Source of the DNA: Thermotogae bacterium
GTDB lineage: Bacteria > Thermotogota > Thermotogae > Petrotogales > Kosmotogaceae
Assembly (NCBI GenBank): GCA_003643975.1
Contig: QNAR01000003.1
Span: forward strand, 1 to 29,871
Reading direction: 5' to 3'
DNA length: 29,871 nucleotides
Shown here: piece by piece, positions 15,725-22,663 of the stretch
Layout of the letters: every line of letters starts with the position of its first letter
Numbering within the stretch: position 1 is the stretch's first letter
Translations under genes and position numbers: made by a program
Notes under the pieces: model-generated
What the model saw: the letters and a program-made list of their open reading frames with translations, nothing else
Database searches by the model: none
What the model was told of the DNA's origin: nothing

Positions 15725-15753
15725 TTTACGATTTGATTCCGATTTGTTAGAAT
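15725..15753 (+). promoter_or_regulatory. Candidate promoter for the DUF368 gene
   Basis: TTTACG (15725-15730) and TAGAAT (15748-15753) are 17 bases apart, directly before AGGGAGGTGA and the TTG start at 15775. The RNA leader would be short. Confidence 0.5.
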
Positions 15754-15774
15754 AATTCCCAGGGAGGTGAATTT

Positions 15775-16599
15775 TTGTTTAATACAGTGGTGGGTTTTCT
15801 GATGGGAATAGCAAATCTCATTCCCGGTGTAAGTGCTGGAACCGTAGCACTTCTTGGTGGAGTATATGACAAGTTGATTCATGCAATCAGTGATTTTCTA
15901 TCTCTTAAACTCTCCAAAGGAGAGCTTTTGTTTTTGATTGAGATCGTAGTAGGCATTGTTGTGGGCTTAGTTGGTTTTTCTCATTTGGTGGAGACAGCAA
16001 TAGTGAAATTTCCCTCGGTTACCTATGGCGTATTTACAGGTTTAGTTATTGGCGGAATACCCTTTGTCTTTTCTCAAACTGGTAATAGAAGAAAAAGCCA
16101 CTGGCTGAACTTTTTTATAGGGGTTTTTCTTGTGATATTATTGTCACTTCCCGGAGAAGCTACAAAGGAAGCAGGAAAGAACATACTTGAACATTCGCCT
16201 GCGAAATTATCTTATGATATTTTTGCAGGAATGATAGGGTCTTCTTCAATGATTTTGCCAGGAGTTAGCGGCGCTTTCATTTTGTTGTTGCTTGGCGAGT
16301 ACCACAGAGCAATAGCGGCTATAAATGCGCTTGATGTATACGTAATTCTTACAATAGGTTTTGGAATTATCCTTGGAATTGCCCTAATAAGCAAAATGCT
16401 GAATATGCTATTGGAAAGAAAAAGAACTGCCACATTTATGTTCCTCGCCGGGCTTATGAGCGGATCTATTCCGGATCTGTTGCTCAGACCAGCTGTGTTT
16501 AATTTTGCCCAGATATTAATGGGAATCAGTGCCGGAATCGTGTTTTCACTTTACTTTTCAAGGATAGGAAAGAAAATAGGTGAAACCAGAACCCAGTAA
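15775..16599 (+). CDS. DUF368 (PopT-like) undecaprenyl-phosphate translocase candidate
   Basis: The 274-aa protein has about seven to eight hydrophobic segments and the two family motifs: GIANLIPGVSAGTVALLGGVYDKLI near residues 11-35, and the internal repeat IGSSSMILPGVSGAFILLLLGEYHRAI. DUF368 proteins were reported in 2023 to recycle the C55 lipid carrier (undecaprenyl phosphate) across the cytoplasmic membrane, complementing DedA-type UptA. That job would feed MraY at the start of this window. The start is TTG with AGGGAGGTGA seven bases before it. It is a single gene, divergent from suf and convergent with mreB. The family call is strong; the function rests on the family. Confidence 0.85.
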   Translation: MFNTVVGFLMGIANLIPGVSAGTVALLGGVYDKLIHAISDFLSLKLSKGELLFLIEIVVGIVVGLVGFSHLVETAIVKFPSVTYGVFTGLVIGGIPFVFSQTGNRRKSHWLNFFIGVFLVILLSLPGEATKEAGKNILEHSPAKLSYDIFAGMIGSSSMILPGVSGAFILLLLGEYHRAIAAINALDVYVILTIGFGIILGIALISKMLNMLLERKRTATFMFLAGLMSGSIPDLLLRPAVFNFAQILMGISAGIVFSLYFSRIGKKIGETRTQ

Positions 16600-16616
16600 A
16601 TGGGTTCTGATGTTTT
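16587..16616 (+). terminator. Probable terminator at the end of the DUF368 gene
   Basis: CAGAACCCA and TGGGTTCTG form a perfect 9-bp stem around a five-base loop, and the stop codon TAA lies in the loop. GATGTTTT follows the stem, a weak T tract. It sits between convergent genes. Confidence 0.5.
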
Positions 16617-16649
16617 AAATAGTTCTGATGATTTCTGTTGATTTCTGTT
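16604..16649. repeat. Short direct repeats past the mreB stop
   Basis: TTCTGATG occurs at 16604-16611 and 16623-16630, and GATTTCTGTT occurs twice in tandem at 16630-16649. They lie in the gap between convergent DUF368 and mreB. No function is apparent; replication slippage is a simple origin. Confidence 0.5.
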
Positions 16650-17656
16650 TATTTATTACCTGCTGAAACCCGTTCAAGTTTCAAATCGTTATCAAGGAGT
16701 TTCCCGAGCCCAAAAGCGACACAGGTTCTTGGGTCGGGGGATAAGATGGTGTTGATTCCGGTTTCCTGGATAAACAATTCAGATAGTCCATTTATCATGG
16801 CGCCACCGCCCGTGAGCACAATGCCTTTGTCAATTATGTCTGAGGCGATTTCTGGTGGTGTTTCTTCGAGCACCTGTTTAAGGCTTAAAACAAGATCTTG
16901 AAGAATTGGTGTAATTGCTTCCAGAACGTCTTCGGAATTTATACGAATATTTCCGGGCAACCCCGTTATGGCATCCCTGCCTCTTACCTCAAGTTCATAA
17001 TTTTCCATTGAGGGGAAAGCTTTCCCAATACGCATCTTTATCTCTTCCGCAGTTGCTAAGCCAATGAAGAACTTATACTTCTTCTTTATGTATTTGATAA
17101 TAGCTTCATCCATAGCATCGCCGGCTATCCTGAGAGATTTTGATACTACGATGCCCCCAAGGCTAATCACAGCTATATCAGTAGTGCCACCACCGATGTC
17201 CACAACCAACGAACCTATGGAATCAAAGATGTCCAGTTCCGCGCCAACTGCTGCTGCAACGGGCTCCAAAACAAGATAGACTTTATTCGCTCCAGCACTC
17301 AAAGCGGCTTCAATTACGGCTCTTCTTTCAACACTGGTGACTTTTGCAGGCACTCCGACCACCACGGACGGTTTGGTGAAAGAAAAACGTTGCTTAGTCC
17401 GTCGTAACAATTCCTGTAGCGCTCTTTCAATTATGGTGTAATCTGCAATGACTCCATCTCTTATGGGTCTTACCGCTTCGATATCGTGAGGAGTTCTACC
17501 CATCATCTCCTTTGCTTCCTTACCAATGGCAATTATCTTCTTGGTTTTCTTTTCAACTGCTATAACTGATGGCTCGTCAATAACCAGTCCTTTCTCCTTT
17601 TGAAAAACAAGCAGCGATGATGTTCCTAGATCGATGCCAAGGTCTCCTTTTCTCAT
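16649..17656 (-). CDS. mreB: MreB, actin-like rod-shape protein
   Basis: MreB forms membrane-bound filaments that direct elongation of the cell wall. The 335-aa protein has the actin-fold nucleotide motifs: phosphate-1 GIDLGTSSLLVF at residues 6-17, the connecting-region motif around GVIADYTI, phosphate-2 VVDIGGGTTDIAVI, and adenosine GIVLTGGGAMINGL. Length is standard. The ATG at 17656 has AGGAGG seven bases before it. A longer open frame runs upstream through the tRNA, but that stretch is a tRNA shadow. The usual mreC/mreD neighbours are absent here. It lies downstream of tRNA-Arg, so its mRNA is probably separated by tRNA processing. Confidence 0.95.
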   Translation of the reverse strand: MRKGDLGIDLGTSSLLVFQKEKGLVIDEPSVIAVEKKTKKIIAIGKEAKEMMGRTPHDIEAVRPIRDGVIADYTIIERALQELLRRTKQRFSFTKPSVVVGVPAKVTSVERRAVIEAALSAGANKVYLVLEPVAAAVGAELDIFDSIGSLVVDIGGGTTDIAVISLGGIVVSKSLRIAGDAMDEAIIKYIKKKYKFFIGLATAEEIKMRIGKAFPSMENYELEVRGRDAITGLPGNIRINSEDVLEAITPILQDLVLSLKQVLEETPPEIASDIIDKGIVLTGGGAMINGLSELFIQETGINTILSPDPRTCVAFGLGKLLDNDLKLERVSAGNK

Positions 17657-17682
17657 TCGTATACCTCCTGTACTGGATAAAC

Positions 17683-17758
17683 TGGCGTGCCCGGTGGGAG
17701 TTGAACCCACAGCCTCTGGATCCGGAGTCCAGCGCTCTATCCATTGAGCTACGGGCAC
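17683..17758 (-). tRNA. tRNA-Arg (anticodon CCG), CCA encoded
   Basis: On the minus strand the acceptor GTGCCCG (17752-17758) pairs with CGGGCAC. The D stem is GCTC/GAGC, the anticodon stem is CTGGA/TCCAG around the loop CTCCGGA with anticodon CCG, and the T stem is GTGGG/CCCAC with loop TTCAACT. The discriminator is G, and CCA is encoded at 17683-17685. Total length is 76 nt. It reads CGG codons. It sits between the RuvX gene and mreB on the same strand. Confidence 0.97.
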
Positions 17759-18444
17759 TGCAATAAAGAGAAACTCCCTGAGAAGTTTTTAAAAATACTC
17801 CTGTCTGTGTTCTTATCGATAACAATTATATCGTAACAGGAAAAATCGAGCTCGTCTCGTAAATTCTTTGGAAGAAATCCTTTACTTTTGAGATGCAAAT
17901 AAACCTGTGGGTGCTCACAGTATATATCAAGAGCTCTACAGTCTATTTTTTCGATTCCATCAATTAACGGTGAAGGCGGATTGTATAGAAGTACGGCATG
18001 GTTAAACAACTGATCAGGTTCGACTTTACAGCCCTGAAGCCGTCCCTTGATTTCATAGCCCATTGAAGGGTTTCTGATATATCTATCGAGAATATCTGCA
18101 GCGCTTACAGCGTCTTCCATAGCTTTTTTTGTGCCAGATAGTTTCATGATGGTGTTTGCGAAGACACTTGACAATCTTTCGTCAACCATGAAAACGGGCA
18201 AGCCTGTCATTTTCTTGATTTTTTCGGCAAAAGCAATGGCCTTTAGAGAAGAGTTGCTGTACTTCCCTGACATAGATAAAGGGAGACCTATCACTATGAT
18301 CTCAACAAACTTTTCCTTTATGAGTTCTACAAGCTTCTTTTTATAACCTACATGAGAAATAACAGTTAGAGGTGATGAATAACTGCCTGAAGATAGCGCA
18401 AGACCTATTTTGGAGTCGCCATAATCAATGCCCAGGATGTTCAT
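17749..18444 (-). CDS. RuvX/YqgF RNase-H-fold protein with an extra C-terminal domain
   Basis: The N-terminal 140 residues match the YqgF/RuvX family: ILGIDYGDSKIGLALS at the start, IVIGLPLSMSGKYSN, VFMVDERLSSVFAN and KAMEDAVSAADILDRYI. RuvX has been linked to 16S rRNA 5'-end maturation and proposed as a resolvase. Usual length is 135-150 aa; this protein has 231. The extra part (about residues 135-231) is cysteine-containing and unrecognised. The ATG at 18444 has AGGTG just upstream; the alternative GTG at 18453 overlaps that site. The last two codons and the stop lie inside the tRNA-Arg gene. It overlaps the DUF3343 gene upstream. Confidence 0.8.
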   Translation of the reverse strand: MNILGIDYGDSKIGLALSSGSYSSPLTVISHVGYKKKLVELIKEKFVEIIVIGLPLSMSGKYSNSSLKAIAFAEKIKKMTGLPVFMVDERLSSVFANTIMKLSGTKKAMEDAVSAADILDRYIRNPSMGYEIKGRLQGCKVEPDQLFNHAVLLYNPPSPLIDGIEKIDCRALDIYCEHPQVYLHLKSKGFLPKNLRDELDFSCYDIIVIDKNTDRSIFKNFSGSFSLLQCP

Positions 18445-18697
18445 AGAATTCACCTATTACATTCCCATCTAAACAAAGCGATTTTATAACCCTTATTTCA
18501 CAGCTTTCCAGGAGTTCTCTTGCAGATTTCAAATCGCTGCATCGTACAGCCAGCGAAATGGAACAGCCCATAAAAGCTGTTGGAGGGGTTGGAAAAAGCT
18601 TGACAAAGAAAAGACTTTCCCTTAAAATTCTGAGAGCTTTTCCAGCATGCTTTTGGAAAACGATCAATAATCCATCAAGAACCTGGGTGTCATACAA
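18425..18697 (-). CDS. DUF3343 (putative Se/S carrier-like) small protein
   Basis: This 90-aa protein fits DUF3343: a first strand LIVFQKHAGKALRILRE, then VKLFPTPPTAFMGCSISLAVRCSDL, where the family usually has PTPRELSSSCGLAIRF with a conserved Cys-Gly. A final SARELLESCEIRVIKSL follows. Cys45 in MGCSIS corresponds to the family cysteine, although the following Gly is Ser here. The family is annotated as a possible selenium/sulfur carrier, without firm proof. The start is TTG at 18697, with GAGGTG seven bases before it; it overlaps the recJ stop. It ends about 20 bases inside the RuvX gene. Confidence 0.7.
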   Translation of the reverse strand: MYDTQVLDGLLIVFQKHAGKALRILRESLFFVKLFPTPPTAFMGCSISLAVRCSDLKSARELLESCEIRVIKSLCLDGNVIGEFYEHPGH

Positions 18698-21600
18698 TTT
18701 TCAACACCTCGGTCCCATCACCAAGGCTTTTTAGCAATGAGCGTGTTGTTGTAGTTGAAAGTTTCGAAGCAAACCATCTTGTCATACGCTTTTCGGCAAT
18801 TCCTTCTCTGTATCTGAGTGTTTTCTTTATTCTCTCAGATGAGAAGAATTTGCCATTCATAGAATGCCACAGATCTTCTTCTTGCTTTACTGCACCTATT
18901 TCCTCAAGAATAGAGAGGTAAACCCGCGCAAGCCCGCTCTCAAAGCTAAGGGCCCTGGTGATATCGCGTTCATTTGCCGGAAGGACATCAAAAATATCCT
19001 GATAGATTACCTGCAATTCTTCAATGGTTGGAAAAATCTTATCAATTTCGTTTACATTGGACTGTAAATCGTTTTTGTTGAAGCTCAAATTCAGAAAAAG
19101 CTCTGAATCTTCGCCAGGTCTTGCGGTAACGGAATCAAGGAGTTCGAGAAAATTCCTTGGTGCACTGTAAAAAACGATATTTGAATTTCCCAACATAACT
19201 CCAAGGCCATCATTGGAAGGTGTGGTTATCAGGACCTTGATTTTCTGCCTTTCTACTAAAGAATAGATGTTAGCTCTCTGAAAGTCTTTAAGGAGATAAT
19301 TGTAGAAAATTAATTCTCCATTTTGTAATGTATGAGAAAGCCTTGACCCGAGAGTCTTTGCTAAAGATATGGTTTTGTGAGGTGAATCAACGATTATTGC
19401 TACATTTTCACCGTGCTTTACAAGGGAAAGGATTTGGTCTGTCTTCTTTCGTGTCCCCCGGTTGTCAATTATTCCAACACGTTTGATATATGCAGGCTTG
19501 TAAATATACGATATTTTTCTGCTGCTGAGGAAATCTTTTAATTCTTTTGTAAAAACGCTGCCAATAAAACCGGATTTATCTAACACCGAGTCCAGATTTT
19601 TTATCAGGGCATCTAAATCAGGGTGGTTACTGTATATTCCAGAAATTAAATAGGCAGGCTCATCGAAGAGGATTTCATCAAACTCCTTAAATTCATTTAT
19701 TCTTTCGTTGAAAAAAGGTAGGGTAGTAAAGATTACTTCGGCATCCAGGGCTCCTCTGTAAAGGGAGTTAGCATACACTGGCTTTATTGGATCGAGATAG
19801 TGCTGAAGTGAGTAATACGTATGTGCCAGAGTACCATTGATGCTTGACACAACAACGGTACGTTTCCCGGAATGATAGTTGCTAAGAAGCCTCCAGGCCA
19901 GAAGAGGGTGCTTTAGCCTGATACTTCCAAATGCTCCCCAGATTTTTTTTGCTGTCATTTGTAAGAATTCTGGCGCTTTGTGTGAAAGATGTTTTTCGAG
20001 ATCGTTTACCAATGAGCTCACATCTGTCTGAAAATTACTCATATCAGGCTTCTGGTTCTTCCAATCCCTTATGAATTCAAAGACGAAGTTCTTATCTTTT
20101 ACCTCTTCCTCGAAAACGGGATCAATATAAAGCCTTGCGTCGTTAATGGAAAGCTTCATTCCCTCCAATCCGTATCCATTATCCGTCTTTATACTTGCCA
20201 CAACGTCCATTTTAAGCAAACTGGGCTTAACGTATTTGAATTCATCAAAAAGGTGGTTCATGCCAAATCCAATGGCAAGCACTTTTCTGTCGCCTGATCG
20301 CAATATTAGTTTTACGTGGTCACCTGAATTTCCAAAGGTCTTGGCTTTTTCAATGTTCAAATTTTTTATCAAGAACCTCGGCTCGGGATTGGAATGTCCA
20401 AAAGGTCTTAATAATTCAATTTTTTCCAATTTTTCGCTATCAAATTCATCAAGCGAAAGTTCGGCATCCACTTCTACGACATACACAGGGAGGTCTTTCC
20501 CATATAATTTTACATATGCTTCATTGATGAGCTTTCTCATGAGTGGGATGTTCTTCCTTTCGATTGTCAATCCAGCTGCCATCTCGTGCCCACCATATTC
20601 TTTCAGCAATGAATTGATGTTGTTTAAAAGCGATATAATACTTATTCCTGAAGGGCTTCTGGCAGATCCTTTCCCAACTTCACCGGAAGTGGAAATGAGA
20701 AATACAGGCTTGTTGTACATCGCTACAAGTCTGGAAGCAACTATGCCAAGAACGCCTAAATGCCAATTTTCTCCTGAAAGAATGAGAACCATATCGTTTT
20801 TATAGGCTTTGTTTTTTTCTATCTCCTTTATTGCTTGATCAAAGATCTTTGCCTCTATTGTCTGACGGTTTTGATTGTGTTGTAAGAGTCTGCTGGCTGC
20901 TTTCATTGCTTCCTCATGATTCCTGCTGATCAGCAATTCAAGAGCTACTATGGCAGAATCCATTCTACCAGCTGCATTTAGTTTAGGTGCTATTTTGAAA
21001 GCAATGTCCTGTGCAGTCAAGTGTTCAGCATTCAGCCTGAGATAGCTTAAAAGAGCTTTTAAGCCCAAAAGGGGTCGCTTTTGTATCTTTCGAGTGCCTT
21101 CCCTTACTATATATCTGTTTTCGTCCTTCAGGGGTACGATGTCTGCAATGGTTCCTAAGGCTACTATATCGAGATAATCTTGTGGGTCAAGTGGGAACCC
21201 CAGAGTCTCGTTCAAAGCAGAAAGCACTTTAAAAGCTACCCCTACTCCGGCCAGCCCTTTGAATGGATATTCGTCGTCTGGCCTTTTTGGATTTACAATG
21301 GCCTCCGCTGGGGGCAGACTTTCTTTCACTTCATGATGATCAGTTACTACTACTTTAAAACCAAGCTTTTTAGCGTGCTTGATCTCCTCCACAGAAGTTA
21401 CTCCGCAATCCACAGTTATAAGCAAACGATGCCCTTGCTCGTACAATTCCGTTATAGCATCTTTACTGAGTCCATATCCCTCCTCTAACCTCAAAGGGAT
21501 ATAGTAGCTTACATTGAAGCCCAACTTTTTCATCGTCAGATATAGCAATGCCGTGGAAGTAACACCATCGACATCGTAATCTCCGAAAATCACAATAGAG

Positions 21601-21833
21601 TCATCCCGCTCGGCTGACTCTATAATAGTTTTGATTGCTATTGACATGTCCTTCATCAGAAAAGGGTCATGCATTAGAGAAGCATCTGGATTAAGAAATC
21701 TGCTTGCCTCTACTTCATCGGTTATATTTCTGTTTACCAAAAGCCTGGCAAGGAATGGATCGATGCCAAGATATTCCACCAAACGAGAAACCTGGGTATC
21801 ATCAGGCTTGTGGAGTACCCACTCCTTTCTCAT
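18690..21833 (-). CDS. recJ: RecJ single-strand exonuclease with a long helicase-like C-terminal extension
   Basis: The first 570 residues are a complete RecJ, the 5'-3' ssDNA exonuclease of recombination and repair: DYDVDG at 85-90, VDCG at 141-144, DHH at 165-167, LNAAGRM at 285-291, and the DHHA1 motif GGHEMAAG at 414-421. An OB-type domain ends near 570. Residues 575-1047 are additional. They resemble a RecQ-like SF2 helicase that has lost its Walker A: TVVVSSINGTLAHTYYSL (659-676), ILFDEPAYL (721-729) in the DEAH position, and LITTPSNDGLGVMLGNSNIVFYSAPRN (868-893) in the position of motifs V-VI. A winged-helix-like end follows. The ATG at 21833 has AAGGTGG upstream. The RecJ call is firm; the extension is inference. 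Confidence 0.93.
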   Translation of the reverse strand: MRKEWVLHKPDDTQVSRLVEYLGIDPFLARLLVNRNITDEVEASRFLNPDASLMHDPFLMKDMSIAIKTIIESAERDDSIVIFGDYDVDGVTSTALLYLTMKKLGFNVSYYIPLRLEEGYGLSKDAITELYEQGHRLLITVDCGVTSVEEIKHAKKLGFKVVVTDHHEVKESLPPAEAIVNPKRPDDEYPFKGLAGVGVAFKVLSALNETLGFPLDPQDYLDIVALGTIADIVPLKDENRYIVREGTRKIQKRPLLGLKALLSYLRLNAEHLTAQDIAFKIAPKLNAAGRMDSAIVALELLISRNHEEAMKAASRLLQHNQNRQTIEAKIFDQAIKEIEKNKAYKNDMVLILSGENWHLGVLGIVASRLVAMYNKPVFLISTSGEVGKGSARSPSGISIISLLNNINSLLKEYGGHEMAAGLTIERKNIPLMRKLINEAYVKLYGKDLPVYVVEVDAELSLDEFDSEKLEKIELLRPFGHSNPEPRFLIKNLNIEKAKTFGNSGDHVKLILRSGDRKVLAIGFGMNHLFDEFKYVKPSLLKMDVVASIKTDNGYGLEGMKLSINDARLYIDPVFEEEVKDKNFVFEFIRDWKNQKPDMSNFQTDVSSLVNDLEKHLSHKAPEFLQMTAKKIWGAFGSIRLKHPLLAWRLLSNYHSGKRTVVVSSINGTLAHTYYSLQHYLDPIKPVYANSLYRGALDAEVIFTTLPFFNERINEFKEFDEILFDEPAYLISGIYSNHPDLDALIKNLDSVLDKSGFIGSVFTKELKDFLSSRKISYIYKPAYIKRVGIIDNRGTRKKTDQILSLVKHGENVAIIVDSPHKTISLAKTLGSRLSHTLQNGELIFYNYLLKDFQRANIYSLVERQKIKVLITTPSNDGLGVMLGNSNIVFYSAPRNFLELLDSVTARPGEDSELFLNLSFNKNDLQSNVNEIDKIFPTIEELQVIYQDIFDVLPANERDITRALSFESGLARVYLSILEEIGAVKQEEDLWHSMNGKFFSSERIKKTLRYREGIAEKRMTRWFASKLSTTTTRSLLKSLGDGTEVLKIV

Positions 21834-21860
21834 ATTTCCACCTTCTCTCTTTTTTTCTCT

Positions 21861-21888
21861 TTGAAAAAATTATACCATTCTATATTAA
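21861..21888 (+). promoter_or_regulatory. Candidate promoter for the rsuA-type gene
   Basis: TTGAAA (21861-21866) and TATTAA (21883-21888) are 16 bases apart. The -10 is only a fair match. It overlaps the divergent recJ promoter, so the two could compete for polymerase. Confidence 0.35.
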
Positions 21889-21897
21889 TTTTTTCGA
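21869..21897 (-). promoter_or_regulatory. Candidate promoter for the recJ operon
   Basis: On the minus strand TCGAAA (21892-21897) and TATAAT (21869-21874) are 17 bases apart, about 36 bases before the recJ ATG. It faces the rsuA-type gene and overlaps its promoter candidate. Confidence 0.5.
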
Positions 21898-21936
21898 GGA
21901 ATGGACGCGTTAAAATTGATTAGGAGGAGTGGCTTT

Positions 21937-22650
21937 ATGGAGAAGCTTTTGAGGTTGGATAAATTCATTTCGAAGTTTGCAGGAATCAGCAGAAACGAGA
22001 GTCGAAAATTCATCAAAGCGGGCAAGGTAAGGGTCAACGGAACTGTTATCAAAGCGGTTGATCACAAGGTCTACCAGCATGATAGAGTTTTCTTGAATGA
22101 TAAGAAGTTGGAGACCTATGACAGCGTTTATATTGCACTCTATAAACCAGTCGGCTATGTATCTTCAAGGAGCACAAATGAAGGGAGAAGCGTCTTTGAA
22201 CTCATTGACGCTCCATACAATAAAGAACTCTCAATTGCCGGCCGCCTTGACAAAGATGCTGAAGGACTGCTGCTGTTGAGTAACGATGGGCTTTTCATTC
22301 ATAGGGTCATCAGCCCGAAATACAATCTCGAAAAAGAATATATTGTGGAGTTGGAAAATGAGCCAGATGGAGATTTCATAGAGAAGATGAACGAGCCGAT
22401 CAGTTGTGGAGATGAGATTTTGAAAGCAAAAAAGGTGACAAAACTTGAAGGGAAGAAAATTTTGATCATTTTGACGGAAGGGAAGTTTCACGAGATAAAA
22501 AGGATGGTAAAAGCCAATGGGAATACTGTAACTGCAATTAAAAGGGGCAGGATAGGGGAATTTGTGCTGCCTGAAATGTTCAACCCGGGTGATTGGAAAG
22601 AGCTAAACGATTTTGAGATAAAAAAAATCACCGGGGAATTCCCCCGGTGA
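21937..22650 (+). CDS. RsuA/RluB-family 16S/23S rRNA pseudouridine synthase
   Basis: The 237-aa protein has an N-terminal S4 RNA-binding domain (LRLDKFISKFAGISRNESRKFIKAGKVRVNG) and a pseudouridine synthase core with the catalytic Asp in AGRLDKDAEGLLLLSNDG. It also has HRVISPKYNLEKEYIV and the C-terminal GKFHEIKRMVKANG. The SPKYNLEKEY segment is closer to RsuA (16S U516) than to RluB, but I cannot fix the target nucleotide. The ATG at 21937 has AGGAGGAG about seven bases upstream; the longer frame from 21901 lacks such a site. The last codons lie in a hairpin that acts as a terminator for the opposite strand. Confidence 0.88.
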   Translation: MEKLLRLDKFISKFAGISRNESRKFIKAGKVRVNGTVIKAVDHKVYQHDRVFLNDKKLETYDSVYIALYKPVGYVSSRSTNEGRSVFELIDAPYNKELSIAGRLDKDAEGLLLLSNDGLFIHRVISPKYNLEKEYIVELENEPDGDFIEKMNEPISCGDEILKAKKVTKLEGKKILIILTEGKFHEIKRMVKANGNTVTAIKRGRIGEFVLPEMFNPGDWKELNDFEIKKITGEFPR

Positions 22651-22651
22651 T
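22620..22651 (-). terminator. Intrinsic terminator of the PEGA/DUF5693 gene group
   Basis: A stem of ten pairs, ATCACCGGGG with CCCCGGTGAT, spans 22627-22651 and is followed on the minus strand by eight T residues (22620-22627 as A on the plus strand). It overlaps the last codons of the plus-strand rsuA-type gene. Confidence 0.85.
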
Positions 22652-22663
22652 CATTCCAGTACT

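Noticed and set aside
16604..16649. Possible CRISPR-like repeats
   Set aside because: The repeats are only 8-10 bases long, two copies each, with no spacers of uniform length.
17657..17758. A 34-residue N-terminal extension of MreB beginning PVAQWIERW
   Set aside because: This is the well-known translation of a tRNA gene. The true ATG at 17656 has its own Shine-Dalgarno sequence.
20146..20805. A 219-codon plus-strand ORF inside recJ
   Set aside because: It is antisense to a conserved RecJ region, is rich in Ser and Phe as shadow frames are, and has no Shine-Dalgarno sequence or recognisable motif.
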